Positions 9,289-17,102 of a stretch of 64,000 nucleotides of DNA are shown piece by piece. The stretch's first letter is position 1. Each line of letters begins with the position of its first letter. A program made the position numbers and the translations under genes. The notes below the pieces were generated by a model that saw only the letters and a list, made by a program, of their open reading frames with translations, was not told where the DNA came from and ran no database searches. Source of the stretch: Bacteroides uniformis (GTDB lineage: Bacteria > Bacteroidota > Bacteroidia > Bacteroidales > Bacteroidaceae); contig NZ_CP102263.1 in NCBI RefSeq assembly GCF_025147485.1, forward strand, positions 1,687,501-1,751,500, written 5' to 3'.

Positions 9289-10281
9289 ATGGCGATATTA
9301 GCATTTCAAAAACCTGATAAAGTATTAATGTTGGAAGCGGACTCTAGATTCGGAAAATTCGAATTTCGTCCGTTGGAGCCCGGTTTCGGTATTACCGTGG
9401 GTAATGCACTGCGCCGCATCCTGCTTTCTTCATTGGAAGGTTTTGCTATCACTACTATCAAGATAGACGGTGTTGAGCATGAATTTTCCAGTGTTCCGGG
9501 GGCAAAAGAGGATGTTACTAACATTATCTTGAATCTGAAACAAGTGAGATTCAAGCAAGTAGTTGAAGAATTCGAGAGTGAGAAAGTAAGTATTACAGTC
9601 GAGAATTCAAGTGAATTTAAAGCAGGTGACATAGGTAAGTATTTGACTGGATTTGAAGTGTTAAATCCTGAATTAGTTATTTGTCATTTAGATTCAAAGT
9701 CGACTATGCAGATAGATATTACGATCAACAAAGGTCGTGGTTATGTTCCTGCTGACGAAAACCGCGAATATTGCACCGATGTGAACGTAATTCCTATCGA
9801 TTCTATTTATACTCCGATACGTAATGTGAAGTATCAGGTAGAGAACTTCCGTGTAGAGCAGAAGACCGACTACGAGAAACTGGTACTTGAGATTACTACC
9901 GACGGTTCCATTCATCCGAAAGAAGCCCTGAAAGAAGCTGCAAAGATTCTGATTTATCACTTCATGCTTTTCTCTGACGAGAAGATCACGCTGGAAACAA
10001 ATGATGTTGACGGCAATGAAGAGTTTGATGAAGAAGTATTGCACATGCGTCAGTTGCTGAAGACCAAGCTCGTTGATATGGATCTCTCTGTACGTGCCCT
10101 CAACTGTCTGAAGGCTGCAGATGTAGAGACTCTTGGTGACTTGGTACAATTCAACAAGACGGATTTGCTGAAATTCAGAAACTTCGGAAAGAAATCGCTT
10201 ACCGAGCTTGATGATTTGCTGGAAAGTCTGAATCTGTCGTTTGGAACTGATATTTCTAAATATAAATTAGATAAAGAATAA
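9289..10281 (+). CDS. rpoA: DNA-directed RNA polymerase subunit alpha
   Basis: A 330-residue alpha subunit. The N-terminal assembly domain has [19 protein letters not shown] near residues 29-47; a flexible linker is followed by the C-terminal domain ([16 protein letters not shown] and [13 protein letters not shown]) that contacts promoter DNA and activators. Standard length and position between rpsD and rplQ. Confidence 0.97.
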   Translation: MAILAFQKPDKVLMLEADSRFGKFEFRPLEPGFGITVGNALRRILLSSLEGFAITTIKIDGVEHEFSSVPGAKEDVTNIILNLKQVRFKQVVEEFESEKVSITVENSSEFKAGDIGKYLTGFEVLNPELVICHLDSKSTMQIDITINKGRGYVPADENREYCTDVNVIPIDSIYTPIRNVKYQVENFRVEQKTDYEKLVLEITTDGSIHPKEALKEAAKILIYHFMLFSDEKITLETNDVDGNEEFDEEVLHMRQLLKTKLVDMDLSVRALNCLKAADVETLGDLVQFNKTDLLKFRNFGKKSLTELDDLLESLNLSFGTDISKYKLDKE

Positions 10282-10284
10282 AAA

Positions 10285-10788
10285 ATGAGACATAATAAGA
10301 AATTCAACCATTTGGGTCGTACTGCCTCTCATAGAAACGCTATGTTGGCTAATATGGCGTGTTCTTTGATTAAGCACAAAAGAATCACTACGACCGTTGC
10401 AAAGGCTAAAGCTTTGAAGAAGTTTGTTGAGCCTTTGATTACAAAGGCTAAAGACGATACGACTAATTCCCGTCGTGTTGTATTTAGCAATTTGCAAGAC
10501 AAGTATGCTGTAACTGAATTGTTTAAAGAAATCTCTGTGAAGATTGCTGATCGTCCGGGTGGTTACACTCGTATTATCAAGACTGGTAACCGTTTGGGTG
10601 ACAATGCTGAAATGTGCTTCATTGAACTCGTTGACTACAACGAAAACATGGCTAAGGAAAAGGTTGCCAAGAAGGCTACTCGTACCCGCCGTTCAAAGAA
10701 AGCTGCTGCTACTGAAGCTACTCCTGCTGCAGAAACTGCTGCACCAGTTGCAGAAGCTCCTGCTGCTGAGGAAGCTAAAGCTGAATAA
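10285..10788 (+). CDS. rplQ: 50S ribosomal protein L17 with Ala-rich tail
   Basis: A 167-residue protein. Residues 1-120 are the normal L17 fold ([17 protein letters not shown] and [14 protein letters not shown]); the last 45 residues are a low-complexity Lys/Arg stretch followed by Ala/Glu/Pro repeats, an extension seen in Bacteroidota L17. L17 lies at the tunnel exit. It is the last gene of the cluster and is followed by an intrinsic terminator. Confidence 0.96.
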   Translation: MRHNKKFNHLGRTASHRNAMLANMACSLIKHKRITTTVAKAKALKKFVEPLITKAKDDTTNSRRVVFSNLQDKYAVTELFKEISVKIADRPGGYTRIIKTGNRLGDNAEMCFIELVDYNENMAKEKVAKKATRTRRSKKAAATEATPAAETAAPVAEAPAAEEAKAE

Positions 10789-10813
10789 TTCAACTATTCT
10801 TTTTATATATAGA

Positions 10814-10845
10814 AGCCGTTCCAATTTGTTTGGAGCGGCTTTTTA
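10814..10845 (+). terminator. Intrinsic terminator of the ribosomal cluster
   Basis: AGCCGTTCCAA (10814-10824) pairs with TTGGAGCGGCT (10830-10840), 11 bp with one G-T pair and a five-base loop, followed by TTTTT. It ends 57 bases after the rplQ stop. Confidence 0.9.
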
Positions 10846-10912
10846 TTTCCTATAAATCATCCAAGAAACATTAAAAGATGTGTGCATTAAACAAATTCCT
10901 GAAAGAAACTGT

Positions 10913-10920
10913 TATATTTG
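10913..10920 (+). promoter_or_regulatory. Promoter -7 box of the short secreted protein gene
   Basis: TATATTTG matches TAnnTTTG and lies ten bases before the ATG at 10930. If used, the 5-prime leader is only a few bases. No clear TTTG -33 element is visible. It argues against the in-frame TTG at 10918 as start. Confidence 0.55.
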
Positions 10921-10929
10921 CACATAGAT

Positions 10930-11343
10930 ATGGCTAAATTCTTAAGATTCATAGGATTCATGGTGCTTGCATTGGCTTTATGGCAGACTGTAAGCGATAC
11001 ATTTGCCAATAAAGCGGCGAGTGGTGGGAATGTTGTGAGTGAGAATACTATTGCCGTACATGAGCAGACTGATGCCTATATTGCGATGCCTCAATTGCCT
11101 TATCTGCCGGATGCAGAGCTGGCGGGCATGGGTGGACAATTACATTCGCTGACGTACTCCCGTATACAGCGCATTTCTACCACGGAATATATATTTTCTT
11201 TAAAGGACTGGATTGACAAACTGGCCCAGCGAGCGGCTGTTTTGTCTCTGCATCGTGAGAAACTCTATGATGCCACTGCCTATTATCGTTGCCAGCCGGT
11301 GTGCGAATATTACATTTTCACACTAAGGCGTATTCTCATTTAG
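10930..11343 (+). CDS. Short secreted protein with C-terminal TLRRILI motif (copy A)
   Basis: A 137-residue protein of unknown function. The first 30 residues (MAKFLRFIGFMVLALALWQ...) look like a signal peptide or signal anchor. The middle is poorly conserved, and the protein ends EYYIFTLRRILI directly at the stop. The gene at 52019 encodes a protein of the same size, with a signal sequence and the ending DYYIYTLRRILI; KLY about 26 residues before the end is also shared. In the ten identical end residues, seven codons differ synonymously, which indicates selection on the peptide. No enzyme motif is visible. ATG 10930 is preferred over TTG 10918, which falls in the promoter box. Confidence 0.75.
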   Translation: MAKFLRFIGFMVLALALWQTVSDTFANKAASGGNVVSENTIAVHEQTDAYIAMPQLPYLPDAELAGMGGQLHSLTYSRIQRISTTEYIFSLKDWIDKLAQRAAVLSLHREKLYDATAYYRCQPVCEYYIFTLRRILI

Positions 11344-11452
11344 TGTTTTATTGAATCTTCCTTTTTCCCTTGTGTATGGTCAGACTATGTGTTTTTGCAG
11401 GGAAATACTGTATTTTCTATTTCTAATAAATTCATTAAAACATATTATAATT

Positions 11453-11992
11453 ATGGCAACTCAAACTATTGACGCAACTCTTTTTGCGTCTTCACATCCC
11501 GATATTGTAAAGCGTACCAGTGTTTCAGGACTTATCTTTTCAGTAGCTATGCTGCTGGTCGGTGTTTTTATTTTTGCATCCATTTTTGAGATGAGTGATA
11601 AATCTTCCACTCTCAGCATGGCTTTGATGGTGCTGGGTACGGCATTCGTCTTGCTTGGCGTGTTCCGTCTGTTTTGGAAATCGAAGGAAGTGGTCTATTT
11701 GCCGACGGGCAGTGTGACCAAGGAACGCAGTGTTTTCTTCGATTTGAAATATTTGGGCAAACTTACAGATATGATTGAGAATGAACAGCTGAATGGCGAG
11801 ACTGAAATAAAAAGTAGCGGCAGTGGAAATGTGCGCATGGATGTCATGATTTCGCAGGACAATAAATTTGCGGCTGTACAGTTGTATCAGTTTGTGCCTT
11901 ACACGTATACTCCGGTAACTTCCGTACGCTACTATACGGGTAGCGATGCGGTTGCAGTATCTACTTTCCTGGAGAAATGTAAAACAGCATAA
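11453..11992 (+). CDS. Two-TM membrane protein of unknown function
   Basis: A 179-residue protein starting MATQTIDATL. Two hydrophobic segments (about residues 23-45 and 53-75) form a hairpin in the inner membrane; the C-terminal 100 residues are soluble, mixed alpha/beta, and begin after WKSKEVVYLPTGS. The reading frame extends 34 codons further upstream, but that part is a cysteine- and Phe-rich run without coding character. I do not recognise the family. The gene is convergent with the MutS-like gene. Confidence 0.7.
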   Translation: MATQTIDATLFASSHPDIVKRTSVSGLIFSVAMLLVGVFIFASIFEMSDKSSTLSMALMVLGTAFVLLGVFRLFWKSKEVVYLPTGSVTKERSVFFDLKYLGKLTDMIENEQLNGETEIKSSGSGNVRMDVMISQDNKFAAVQLYQFVPYTYTPVTSVRYYTGSDAVAVSTFLEKCKTA

Positions 11993-12032
11993 TCAGTCAA
12001 AGAGTTAGACTTGACTTTAACTGTGGTGGGGA

Positions 12033-13931
12033 TTAGTCGGCAACGGCAATCCCCATTTTTTTCATCAGGAAGCAGGCGTTCATATTCTGGGCGATGCCTG
12101 GGCGCAAGCGGTAGGAGAAGGTCAGTTCATTGTCTGTAATGTCTGCTTCGAAGCGATAGTTGCGGATGTCATCGGGGAAGAGGTCGATGAGTGTTCCCAG
12201 CAGCAGGTCGTGGGTGGCAATGATGCCATTGGCCTGCAAAGTCATGAATTGCTTGATAAGGGAAAAGGAGCCTTTCTGCTTGTCCATGGAGTTGGTACCT
12301 TTCAGAATTTCGTCGAGGATGATGAAAAGCTCCTCACCAGCCTGCAGCTTGTCTATGATGAGTTTCAGACGTTTGAGTTCGGCAAAGAAGTAGGACTCGT
12401 TGTCGTTCAGTGAATCCGAGGTACGCAGGCTAGTGATGAGCCGGGCCGGGCATATTTCCATTTGGCGGGCACAGACGGGGGCGCCGATGCAGGCAAGGAG
12501 GTAATTGATGCCCACCGTACGCAGATAGGTGCTTTTCCCTGCCATGTTGGCGCCGGTGACGATGATGAAAAACGGTCGTTTCACCATGTCGATGTCATTG
12601 CGGACACAGCGGTCACGGTTCATCAGCGGATGGCCTAGGGCTTCGGCACGGAGACGGAAGGAGGAAGGGGCATTGATGGGTGCTTCCGTTTCAGAATTGC
12701 TTTCTTCTTCTTTATTTAGGTTTCCTTTTCCCTTTCTTTCCGCTTGAACTATCTTTGGGTAAATATAGTCCGGATGATTATAGGCAAATGTTGCCAGTGA
12801 GTTGAGCGCATCCATTTGTCCGATGGCATCGAGCCACCCGGGCAGTTCAGCGGCATATTGCTCTTTCCAGGCTTCAATGCGCATGATTTGACGCAGTTCC
12901 CAGAAGAAGAGGCCGTTCAGAATGACGTACATAAAGACATTGTTGCGTTGGTCGAGTTCATCCATGAGCTTGTTCAGCCTGCTGATGGAGTGGGAGGCTT
13001 TCCGTTTTTCTCCGCCAATCTGTTGTCTTATCTCTTTGAGCAGGGTGGCTTGTGCAGGCTGCTTTTCCATGAGGTGGAGCAGGGCGGCGTAGGTGGAGAG
13101 AATTTGCAGTTTTTTGCCATAGATGGCCTGCATCTTGGTGACTTTGCCAGTGAAGCCGAAGCCGGCGATGACGAAGCAGGTCCAGATGATGCCGTAGATA
13201 CTTGCGGACAGAATTCCTGCCATGACGAGTGCGAGGCAGATGAGGTTGGCTCCCGTCACCAGTACCGGCAGGAGGCGCAGTAATTTCTGGCTCCGGAAGA
13301 TGCTTGGACTTTCCGCCCATTGGCACAGTTCTGTTTCATCGGCGGCTTTTCCTTTGTACAGCAGGCCGAGGATACGGAAGCGCTGACGGAATTTCAGTTC
13401 CGGAGCCAGTTCACTGACGGCTTCTTGTCGGCGGATGATTTCTTCCTTTCTCTCGAGATGTTTCCCCAGCCAGTGGGCGAGGCGGTGTTTCCCGGGCTGT
13501 GTGCAGGTACGGTTGATGTACTGGAAAAGGGAATGCGGACCGAAAACATCCAAATCATAGGTGTAGAGATGGGTGGGGTCTATGTATGCTTCGCCGTCAT
13601 CGAAAGAAGACGTATCGTAATCCAGAGCGGCGAGTTCCTGCTCGTTGATTTCCATCTTCTTTTCCAGATAGTCCTTGCGATGGAACAGCCGGTTGTGGTA
13701 TTTCATTAAAAATAGGAACGGCAGTAGGGTGATGAGGGCAATGCAGGCCAGTATACCCCAGCTCTCGCTCCAGAAATAGATAATTCCTACTACTCCTGCC
13801 ACAAACAGCAGCAGGCGCAGGCTGCCGATGCGGTAAATCTTCTGTTGTACTTTATTCAGTTCTTGTCTTGCCTCTTCTGCCGTGTTGCGGTAGACGGCGC
13901 TGATTTTATCTATCGTATTTATTTGCTCCAT
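12033..13931 (-). CDS. Membrane-anchored MutS-family ATPase
   Basis: A 632-residue protein. The C-terminal third is a MutS-type ATPase: Walker A GANMAGKST near residue 460, Walker B LFIILDEI near 538, and the ATHD motif after it. The middle has MutS core/lever-like helices. The N-terminal mismatch-recognition and connector domains are missing; instead there are hydrophobic segments near residues 38-80 and 215-260 that look like membrane helices. This architecture occurs widely in Bacteroidota as a MutS-related protein distinct from MutS1 and MutS2; its role is not established. Start at 13931 chosen because a -7 box lies just upstream; a frame extension of 12 codons would cross it. Confidence 0.85.
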   Translation of the reverse strand: MEQINTIDKISAVYRNTAEEARQELNKVQQKIYRIGSLRLLLFVAGVVGIIYFWSESWGILACIALITLLPFLFLMKYHNRLFHRKDYLEKKMEINEQELAALDYDTSSFDDGEAYIDPTHLYTYDLDVFGPHSLFQYINRTCTQPGKHRLAHWLGKHLERKEEIIRRQEAVSELAPELKFRQRFRILGLLYKGKAADETELCQWAESPSIFRSQKLLRLLPVLVTGANLICLALVMAGILSASIYGIIWTCFVIAGFGFTGKVTKMQAIYGKKLQILSTYAALLHLMEKQPAQATLLKEIRQQIGGEKRKASHSISRLNKLMDELDQRNNVFMYVILNGLFFWELRQIMRIEAWKEQYAAELPGWLDAIGQMDALNSLATFAYNHPDYIYPKIVQAERKGKGNLNKEEESNSETEAPINAPSSFRLRAEALGHPLMNRDRCVRNDIDMVKRPFFIIVTGANMAGKSTYLRTVGINYLLACIGAPVCARQMEICPARLITSLRTSDSLNDNESYFFAELKRLKLIIDKLQAGEELFIILDEILKGTNSMDKQKGSFSLIKQFMTLQANGIIATHDLLLGTLIDLFPDDIRNYRFEADITDNELTFSYRLRPGIAQNMNACFLMKKMGIAVAD

Positions 13932-13948
13932 ACATGTTAAGTTTAAGG

Positions 13949-13956
13949 CAAAGATA
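13949..13956 (-). promoter_or_regulatory. Promoter -7 box of the MutS-like gene
   Basis: On the minus strand the sequence reads TATCTTTG (TAnnTTTG), 18 bases before the ATG at 13931. No matching -33 element at the expected distance. Confidence 0.5.
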
Positions 13957-13985
13957 TACATTTCCAATTGTTTTTTCCGCGATTT

Positions 13986-14017
13986 TTTGTCTACTTCCGA
14001 TAAAAAATGTACCTTTC
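13986..14017 (+). promoter_or_regulatory. Promoter of the 14058 gene
   Basis: TTTG (13986-13989), a 20-base spacer, then TACCTTTC (14010-14017), a one-base variant of TAnnTTTG. It lies 40 bases before ATG 14058 and supports that start over the in-frame ATG at 14007. Confidence 0.55.
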
Positions 14018-14057
14018 GCTCACTAAAACAAAGTTTCAGAAAAGAGGAGGTTGGGAT

Positions 14058-14702
14058 ATGAAGAAGAGTTGGTTGTCAGGCGTTCTGATGTTGCTGGCGG
14101 TTTTGCCGGCGGCGGCGCAACAGGTGATGTATTCCAATCTGAAAGAGTTGGTGGAGAACCGTGGCGATACGGTTACCACACTGAAGATTGAGAAGCGTAC
14201 AAAGAACCAGATTTACCTCATGGGCGGTGCCGATTATCGTATTACGGTAGACGACAATCCCGGTCTTTGCCGTTATTTGAAGTCCCGTTGTTATGCTGTA
14301 CGGGTAGATACCTCGCTTTATGTCAATTGCCGTAAGATGCGCTATAAGCGTTATCGCTTCGGGCAGTGGTATGCACCTGCCATGTGGCTCGGCGGCAAGG
14401 TTTACTTCTGTGCACAGCCTGTGGGACAAGCAGCCACCAGTACCATGACTCCCGATGATGCCACACGATTGGGCGGTGAAGTGGGAGACGCCATCAATGC
14501 TTCGGGACTGGTGCATGCCCGCGTCTATTACGAACTGAATCCCGAAACCGGAAAGTCCGAGTTCGTGGGGCGTGAGCGAATGATGCAACTGCTTGCCGGA
14601 TACCCGACACTGCACGCCGAATTCGAGAAAGAAACAAGCGAGTCGGCAGAGGTCATCGGCAAGTATCTGCGTGCACTCCGTCCATTAATCACTAACCATT
14701 AA
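14058..14702 (+). CDS. Secreted protein of unknown function
   Basis: A 214-residue protein with a signal peptide (MKKSWLSGVLMLLAVLPAAAQQ, cleavage expected near residue 18-20). The mature part is basic in the middle (CRKMRYKRYRF) and has no motif I can assign with certainty; it resembles a Bacteroidales-restricted family that I remember as DUF6563, unverified. Two short TTAATCATTAA-type repeats separate it from the next gene, with which it is probably co-transcribed. Confidence 0.6.
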   Translation: MKKSWLSGVLMLLAVLPAAAQQVMYSNLKELVENRGDTVTTLKIEKRTKNQIYLMGGADYRITVDDNPGLCRYLKSRCYAVRVDTSLYVNCRKMRYKRYRFGQWYAPAMWLGGKVYFCAQPVGQAATSTMTPDDATRLGGEVGDAINASGLVHARVYYELNPETGKSEFVGRERMMQLLAGYPTLHAEFEKETSESAEVIGKYLRALRPLITNH

Positions 14703-14713
14703 TCATTAATAAG

Positions 14714-15166
14714 ATGATATTATTGCAAGACGTGCCCGATGGGTACGAATACTGCTTTGCGGGTAACGGAAAGTGCCCCAAAGCCTCTTCCTGCCTGCGG
14801 GCGATAGCGGCACAACTGTTGTCCGAGAGTGAAGCCCCCCAGCCACAGTCCGTTCGTGCGGTGAATCCTTTTTATGTCAGCAGCTTGTCCGGGTCCTCCA
14901 CTTGTGCCCGTTACCGCTCCAGCGAGCAGCTGCACTATGCCCGCGGTATGACGCATCTTTTCGACGAAGTACCCACCAAGCTGCTTTTCACCGTGCGCCA
15001 TCGCGTGATGGGATGCTTCTCTTGCGAACGCTATTACTATCATTGCCGCAAGGGCGAGCGCCCTATCTCTCCCGAAGAACAGCAGCGGATAGCCCGGGTA
15101 TTCAAAGCGGTAGGCATAGGCACCAAGCCTAAGTTCGACCACTACGAGTATGCGGTAGCTTGGTGA
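14714..15166 (+). CDS. Cysteine-rich Bacteroidales protein (DUF6078-like)
   Basis: A 150-residue protein without signal sequence. Cysteines cluster as CFAGNGKCPKASSCLR near the N-terminus, STCARYR in the middle, and GCFSCERYYYHC around residue 100-115, so metal binding is possible. It recalls the DUF6078 family of Bacteroidales (from memory). The N-terminal MILLQDVPDGYEYC start is well placed after the upstream gene. A 22-bp-period repeat array begins five bases after the stop codon. Confidence 0.6.
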   Translation: MILLQDVPDGYEYCFAGNGKCPKASSCLRAIAAQLLSESEAPQPQSVRAVNPFYVSSLSGSSTCARYRSSEQLHYARGMTHLFDEVPTKLLFTVRHRVMGCFSCERYYYHCRKGERPISPEEQQRIARVFKAVGIGTKPKFDHYEYAVAW

Positions 15167-15170
15167 CCGG

Positions 15171-15325
15171 CTGCAAAGTCACTGCACACCTTTTGCAGCG
15201 TCACTGCAAACCCGTTGCAGTCGCGCTGCAAAGCAGTTGCAGTATCACTGCAAATAGGTATGCAGTGATGCTGCAAACGGTATGCAGTGGCACTGCAAAA
15301 TGCATGCACTCACTTTGCAGTGAGA
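15171..15325. repeat. Array of seven 22-bp units, each a short inverted repeat
   Basis: Seven units start at 15171, 15193, 15215, 15237, 15260, 15282 and 15304 (one unit is 23 bp). The consensus is WTGCAGTNNCRCTGCAAA followed by four variable bases; in each complete unit the TTGCAG and CTGCAA arms pair around a five-base loop. It lies between the stop of the cysteine-rich gene and the 3-prime end of the convergent lysO gene. An open frame through it is not convincing as a gene. Confidence 0.85.
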
Positions 15326-15395
15326 AGTCGCTGTTGTTCACGTTGTTACAGTATGAATACAATGAGGCCTTATCTCCCTCTTTTCGGCCTGCTGT

Positions 15396-16016
15396 TTACA
15401 GATTGCAGAAGAAGGATACGAATACCGGTACACTCATATCAATTAATATTCCGTGGAATATAGCGATAGGAATCACGTCCTTTCCGGAATATTGGGTGAT
15501 GGAGGGTAGAAGTACATCCATCGAATTGACCCCTGCCGCCGATATAGGTGCCAGTTTGCCGAAATATTTCCGGATGAGCGGTGCACCCAGCAAAGCCATC
15601 ATTTCACGGAAGATATTGGCAAGCAGGGCGATGGTGCCCAGCTCCGTGGCGAGTTGCAGGCCTATGGAAGGTTCCTTGAATTGCGTAATCAGAATGGAGG
15701 AAAGCGAATAATAAGCAAATCCGCTACCCACCGCCATGCAGTCGAACACACTCCATTGGCTCAACAGCAGACTGGCGAAGGCGGAGAACAACAGCGTTCC
15801 CACAATGGTGGCCATCGGCACCAAAAGCATTTTGGGCCGCAGGCTCTTGACCAGCTCCTTCAGTTTCTTGTTGCTCCCGATGCCGATGCCCACCTGGAAC
15901 ATCAATGCATAGAGCACATACATGGATAAGTCGTGCAGGTCGAACTGAAAATCATTGGCTACTCCCATCAGGCAGCCGGCACAGAAAAATGCAACAACCG
16001 TCAAACTTCCCTTCAT
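15396..16016 (-). CDS. lysO: Lysine exporter LysO, C-terminal half (split gene)
   Basis: A 206-residue polytopic membrane protein with about five to six transmembrane segments and the LysO/DUF340 hallmarks MFQVGIGIGSN, VGSGFAYYSLSSILI and ATELGTIALLANIFREM. In Escherichia coli LysO is one protein of about 300 residues; here residues 1-90 are encoded by the adjacent gene. Its ATG (16014-16016) overlaps the upstream TGA as ATGA, so the two halves are translationally coupled and probably assemble into one transporter. The frame extends further upstream inside the partner gene, but similarity begins at MKGSLTV. Confidence 0.85.
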   Translation of the reverse strand: MKGSLTVVAFFCAGCLMGVANDFQFDLHDLSMYVLYALMFQVGIGIGSNKKLKELVKSLRPKMLLVPMATIVGTLLFSAFASLLLSQWSVFDCMAVGSGFAYYSLSSILITQFKEPSIGLQLATELGTIALLANIFREMMALLGAPLIRKYFGKLAPISAAGVNSMDVLLPSITQYSGKDVIPIAIFHGILIDMSVPVFVSFFCNL

Positions 16017-16291
16017 CTCTTCTCTCCTTTCTTGAAAAATAGGTGAAACACCATCAGTGAGGCCAGCATGCTGCCTGTAATGCTCAGTGAGGCCAGTACG
16101 GCGGCCTGCCACCCGAATCTTCCCAGATTGTCAACAATCAGACGGTTGGAGCCGATGGATACACCGAGTACAAAGAGCAGCAGTAAGATGGTGAGCGAGG
16201 CGCTTTTCTCCACTTTTTGCAACATTTGTACGTTACGCATCAGGTATCCGATACCGATTCCTATAAACATGATAGATATAATTGTAAACAT
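16013..16291 (-). CDS. Lysine exporter LysO, N-terminal half (split gene)
   Basis: A 92-residue protein with three transmembrane helices, starting MFTIISIMFIGIGIGYLMRN and containing LFVLGVSIGSNRLIVDN, the N-terminal LysO domain. The VGIGIGSN of the partner and VLGVSIGSN here are the duplicated half-motifs of the family. Another in-frame ATG at 16321 would add ten basic residues (MYSPKRRRKL), less likely. Transcription probably starts about 260 bases upstream (promoter 16557-16588). Confidence 0.8.
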   Translation of the reverse strand: MFTIISIMFIGIGIGYLMRNVQMLQKVEKSASLTILLLLFVLGVSIGSNRLIVDNLGRFGWQAAVLASLSITGSMLASLMVFHLFFKKGEKR

Positions 16292-16556
16292 AAGTTTTCT
16301 TCTTCTTTTTGGTGAATACATAGGTTAGTCCGGTTTTTCCGAATGGAAACCCCATACACGGCATTTCTCCCTCCTTTTCTCGGTAAGGGAAGTGCAAAAT
16401 AGTAAAATGTAAATTGCAGGGTAGTTAAATGAATCCGCTGAACCAATGTACGTGCACTATGAAATGGCCGCATAAGGTCTTGTTGCCCCATGCAGCATTG
16501 CGCGTATTGTATGTTGTAGTTAAGGACTGGTTCATATCGTTTTTTGAATTTCGGCG
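16292..16556 (-). other. Long leader of the lysO operon
   Basis: About 260 bases lie between the likely start site and the first lysO codon. On the minus strand it contains GGTTTCC-attc-GGAAAAACC and CTTCCCTT...AAGGAGGGAG hairpins near the gene. I see no convincing lysine-riboswitch core, and no reading frame that looks real. Confidence 0.4.
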
Positions 16557-16588
16557 CAAAGGTAATGCTAGCTTGAATAATTTCCAAA
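16557..16588 (-). promoter_or_regulatory. Promoter of the lysO operon
   Basis: On the minus strand: TTTG (16588-16585), 20-base spacer, TACCTTTG (16564-16557). Both elements match the Bacteroidota consensus exactly. It points toward lysO with no other gene between. Confidence 0.75.
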
Positions 16589-16651
16589 TAAATATTCATA
16601 ATTTGTTTTGTGAAAAGACTCTTCAATATATGGAAGCTCCCGTAAAAACAT

Positions 16652-16659
16652 TATTTTTG
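16652..16659 (+). promoter_or_regulatory. Promoter -7 box of the lipocalin-like gene
   Basis: TATTTTTG matches TAnnTTTG, 65 bases upstream of ATG 16725. No clear -33 element. Confidence 0.5.
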
Positions 16660-16724
16660 CAGAAACATAGAGGAAATACAAGAGTTCCTTTGTTTAGAAA
16701 TATAGTTTTAAAAAGAAAAGAGAC

Positions 16725-17075
16725 ATGAAAAGATTGAGAGATTTAACTGCTGTTCTTGGCATGGTTGCTTTGACTGCTTGCAACAATGCCTCCATTGAAG
16801 GCTCTTGGGTGGAGCCGGTTCCGGGAATGTCCGGTATGCAACAAGGTTTCGTTCTTGATGGGGACGGAAGCGCCTCTTCCATTAACATGGCCACCTTGAA
16901 ATATGAGGCATGGAAAAAAGTAGGAAACCGGTTGTTACTTTCAGGTACCAGCATCGGCAATCACCAGAATATTTCTTTTACGGATACGCTGACAATAGAA
17001 AAACTGACGCAGGACAGTCTGACTCTTAAAAGAGGAGAGCTACTCTTGAGGTATGCCAAAACCAACGAAGACTGA
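16725..17075 (+). CDS. Lipocalin-like lipoprotein
   Basis: A 116-residue protein with a lipoprotein signal (MKRLRDLTAVLGMVALTAC, lipobox LTAC). The mature part (NNASIEGSWVEPVPG..., then GFVLDGDGSASSINMATLKYEAWKK) has the short beta-strand pattern and GSW start of the Bacteroides lipocalin-like family. Probably attached to the outer membrane; ligand unknown. Convergent with the NigD-like gene, with only 27 bases between the stops. Confidence 0.65.
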   Translation: MKRLRDLTAVLGMVALTACNNASIEGSWVEPVPGMSGMQQGFVLDGDGSASSINMATLKYEAWKKVGNRLLLSGTSIGNHQNISFTDTLTIEKLTQDSLTLKRGELLLRYAKTNED

Positions 17076-17102
17076 ATAAAGAAAAAAATGCTTTGATTTT
17101 GG

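Noticed and set aside
11996-12016. Terminator between the two-TM gene and the MutS-like gene
   Set aside because: Only a six-base AGTCAA/TTGACT stem with a short AT tail; too weak to call.
15171-15325. CRISPR array
   Set aside because: Units are 22 bp with internal dyads and no unique spacers of 30 bases or so, and no cas genes are near.
15160-15711. 183-codon plus-strand reading frame across the 22-bp array
   Set aside because: Its first part is translated repeat and its second part is antisense to lysO; no start signal or family similarity.
16292-16556. Lysine riboswitch in the lysO leader
   Set aside because: I could not find the conserved core or the five-stem layout; only simple hairpins are visible.
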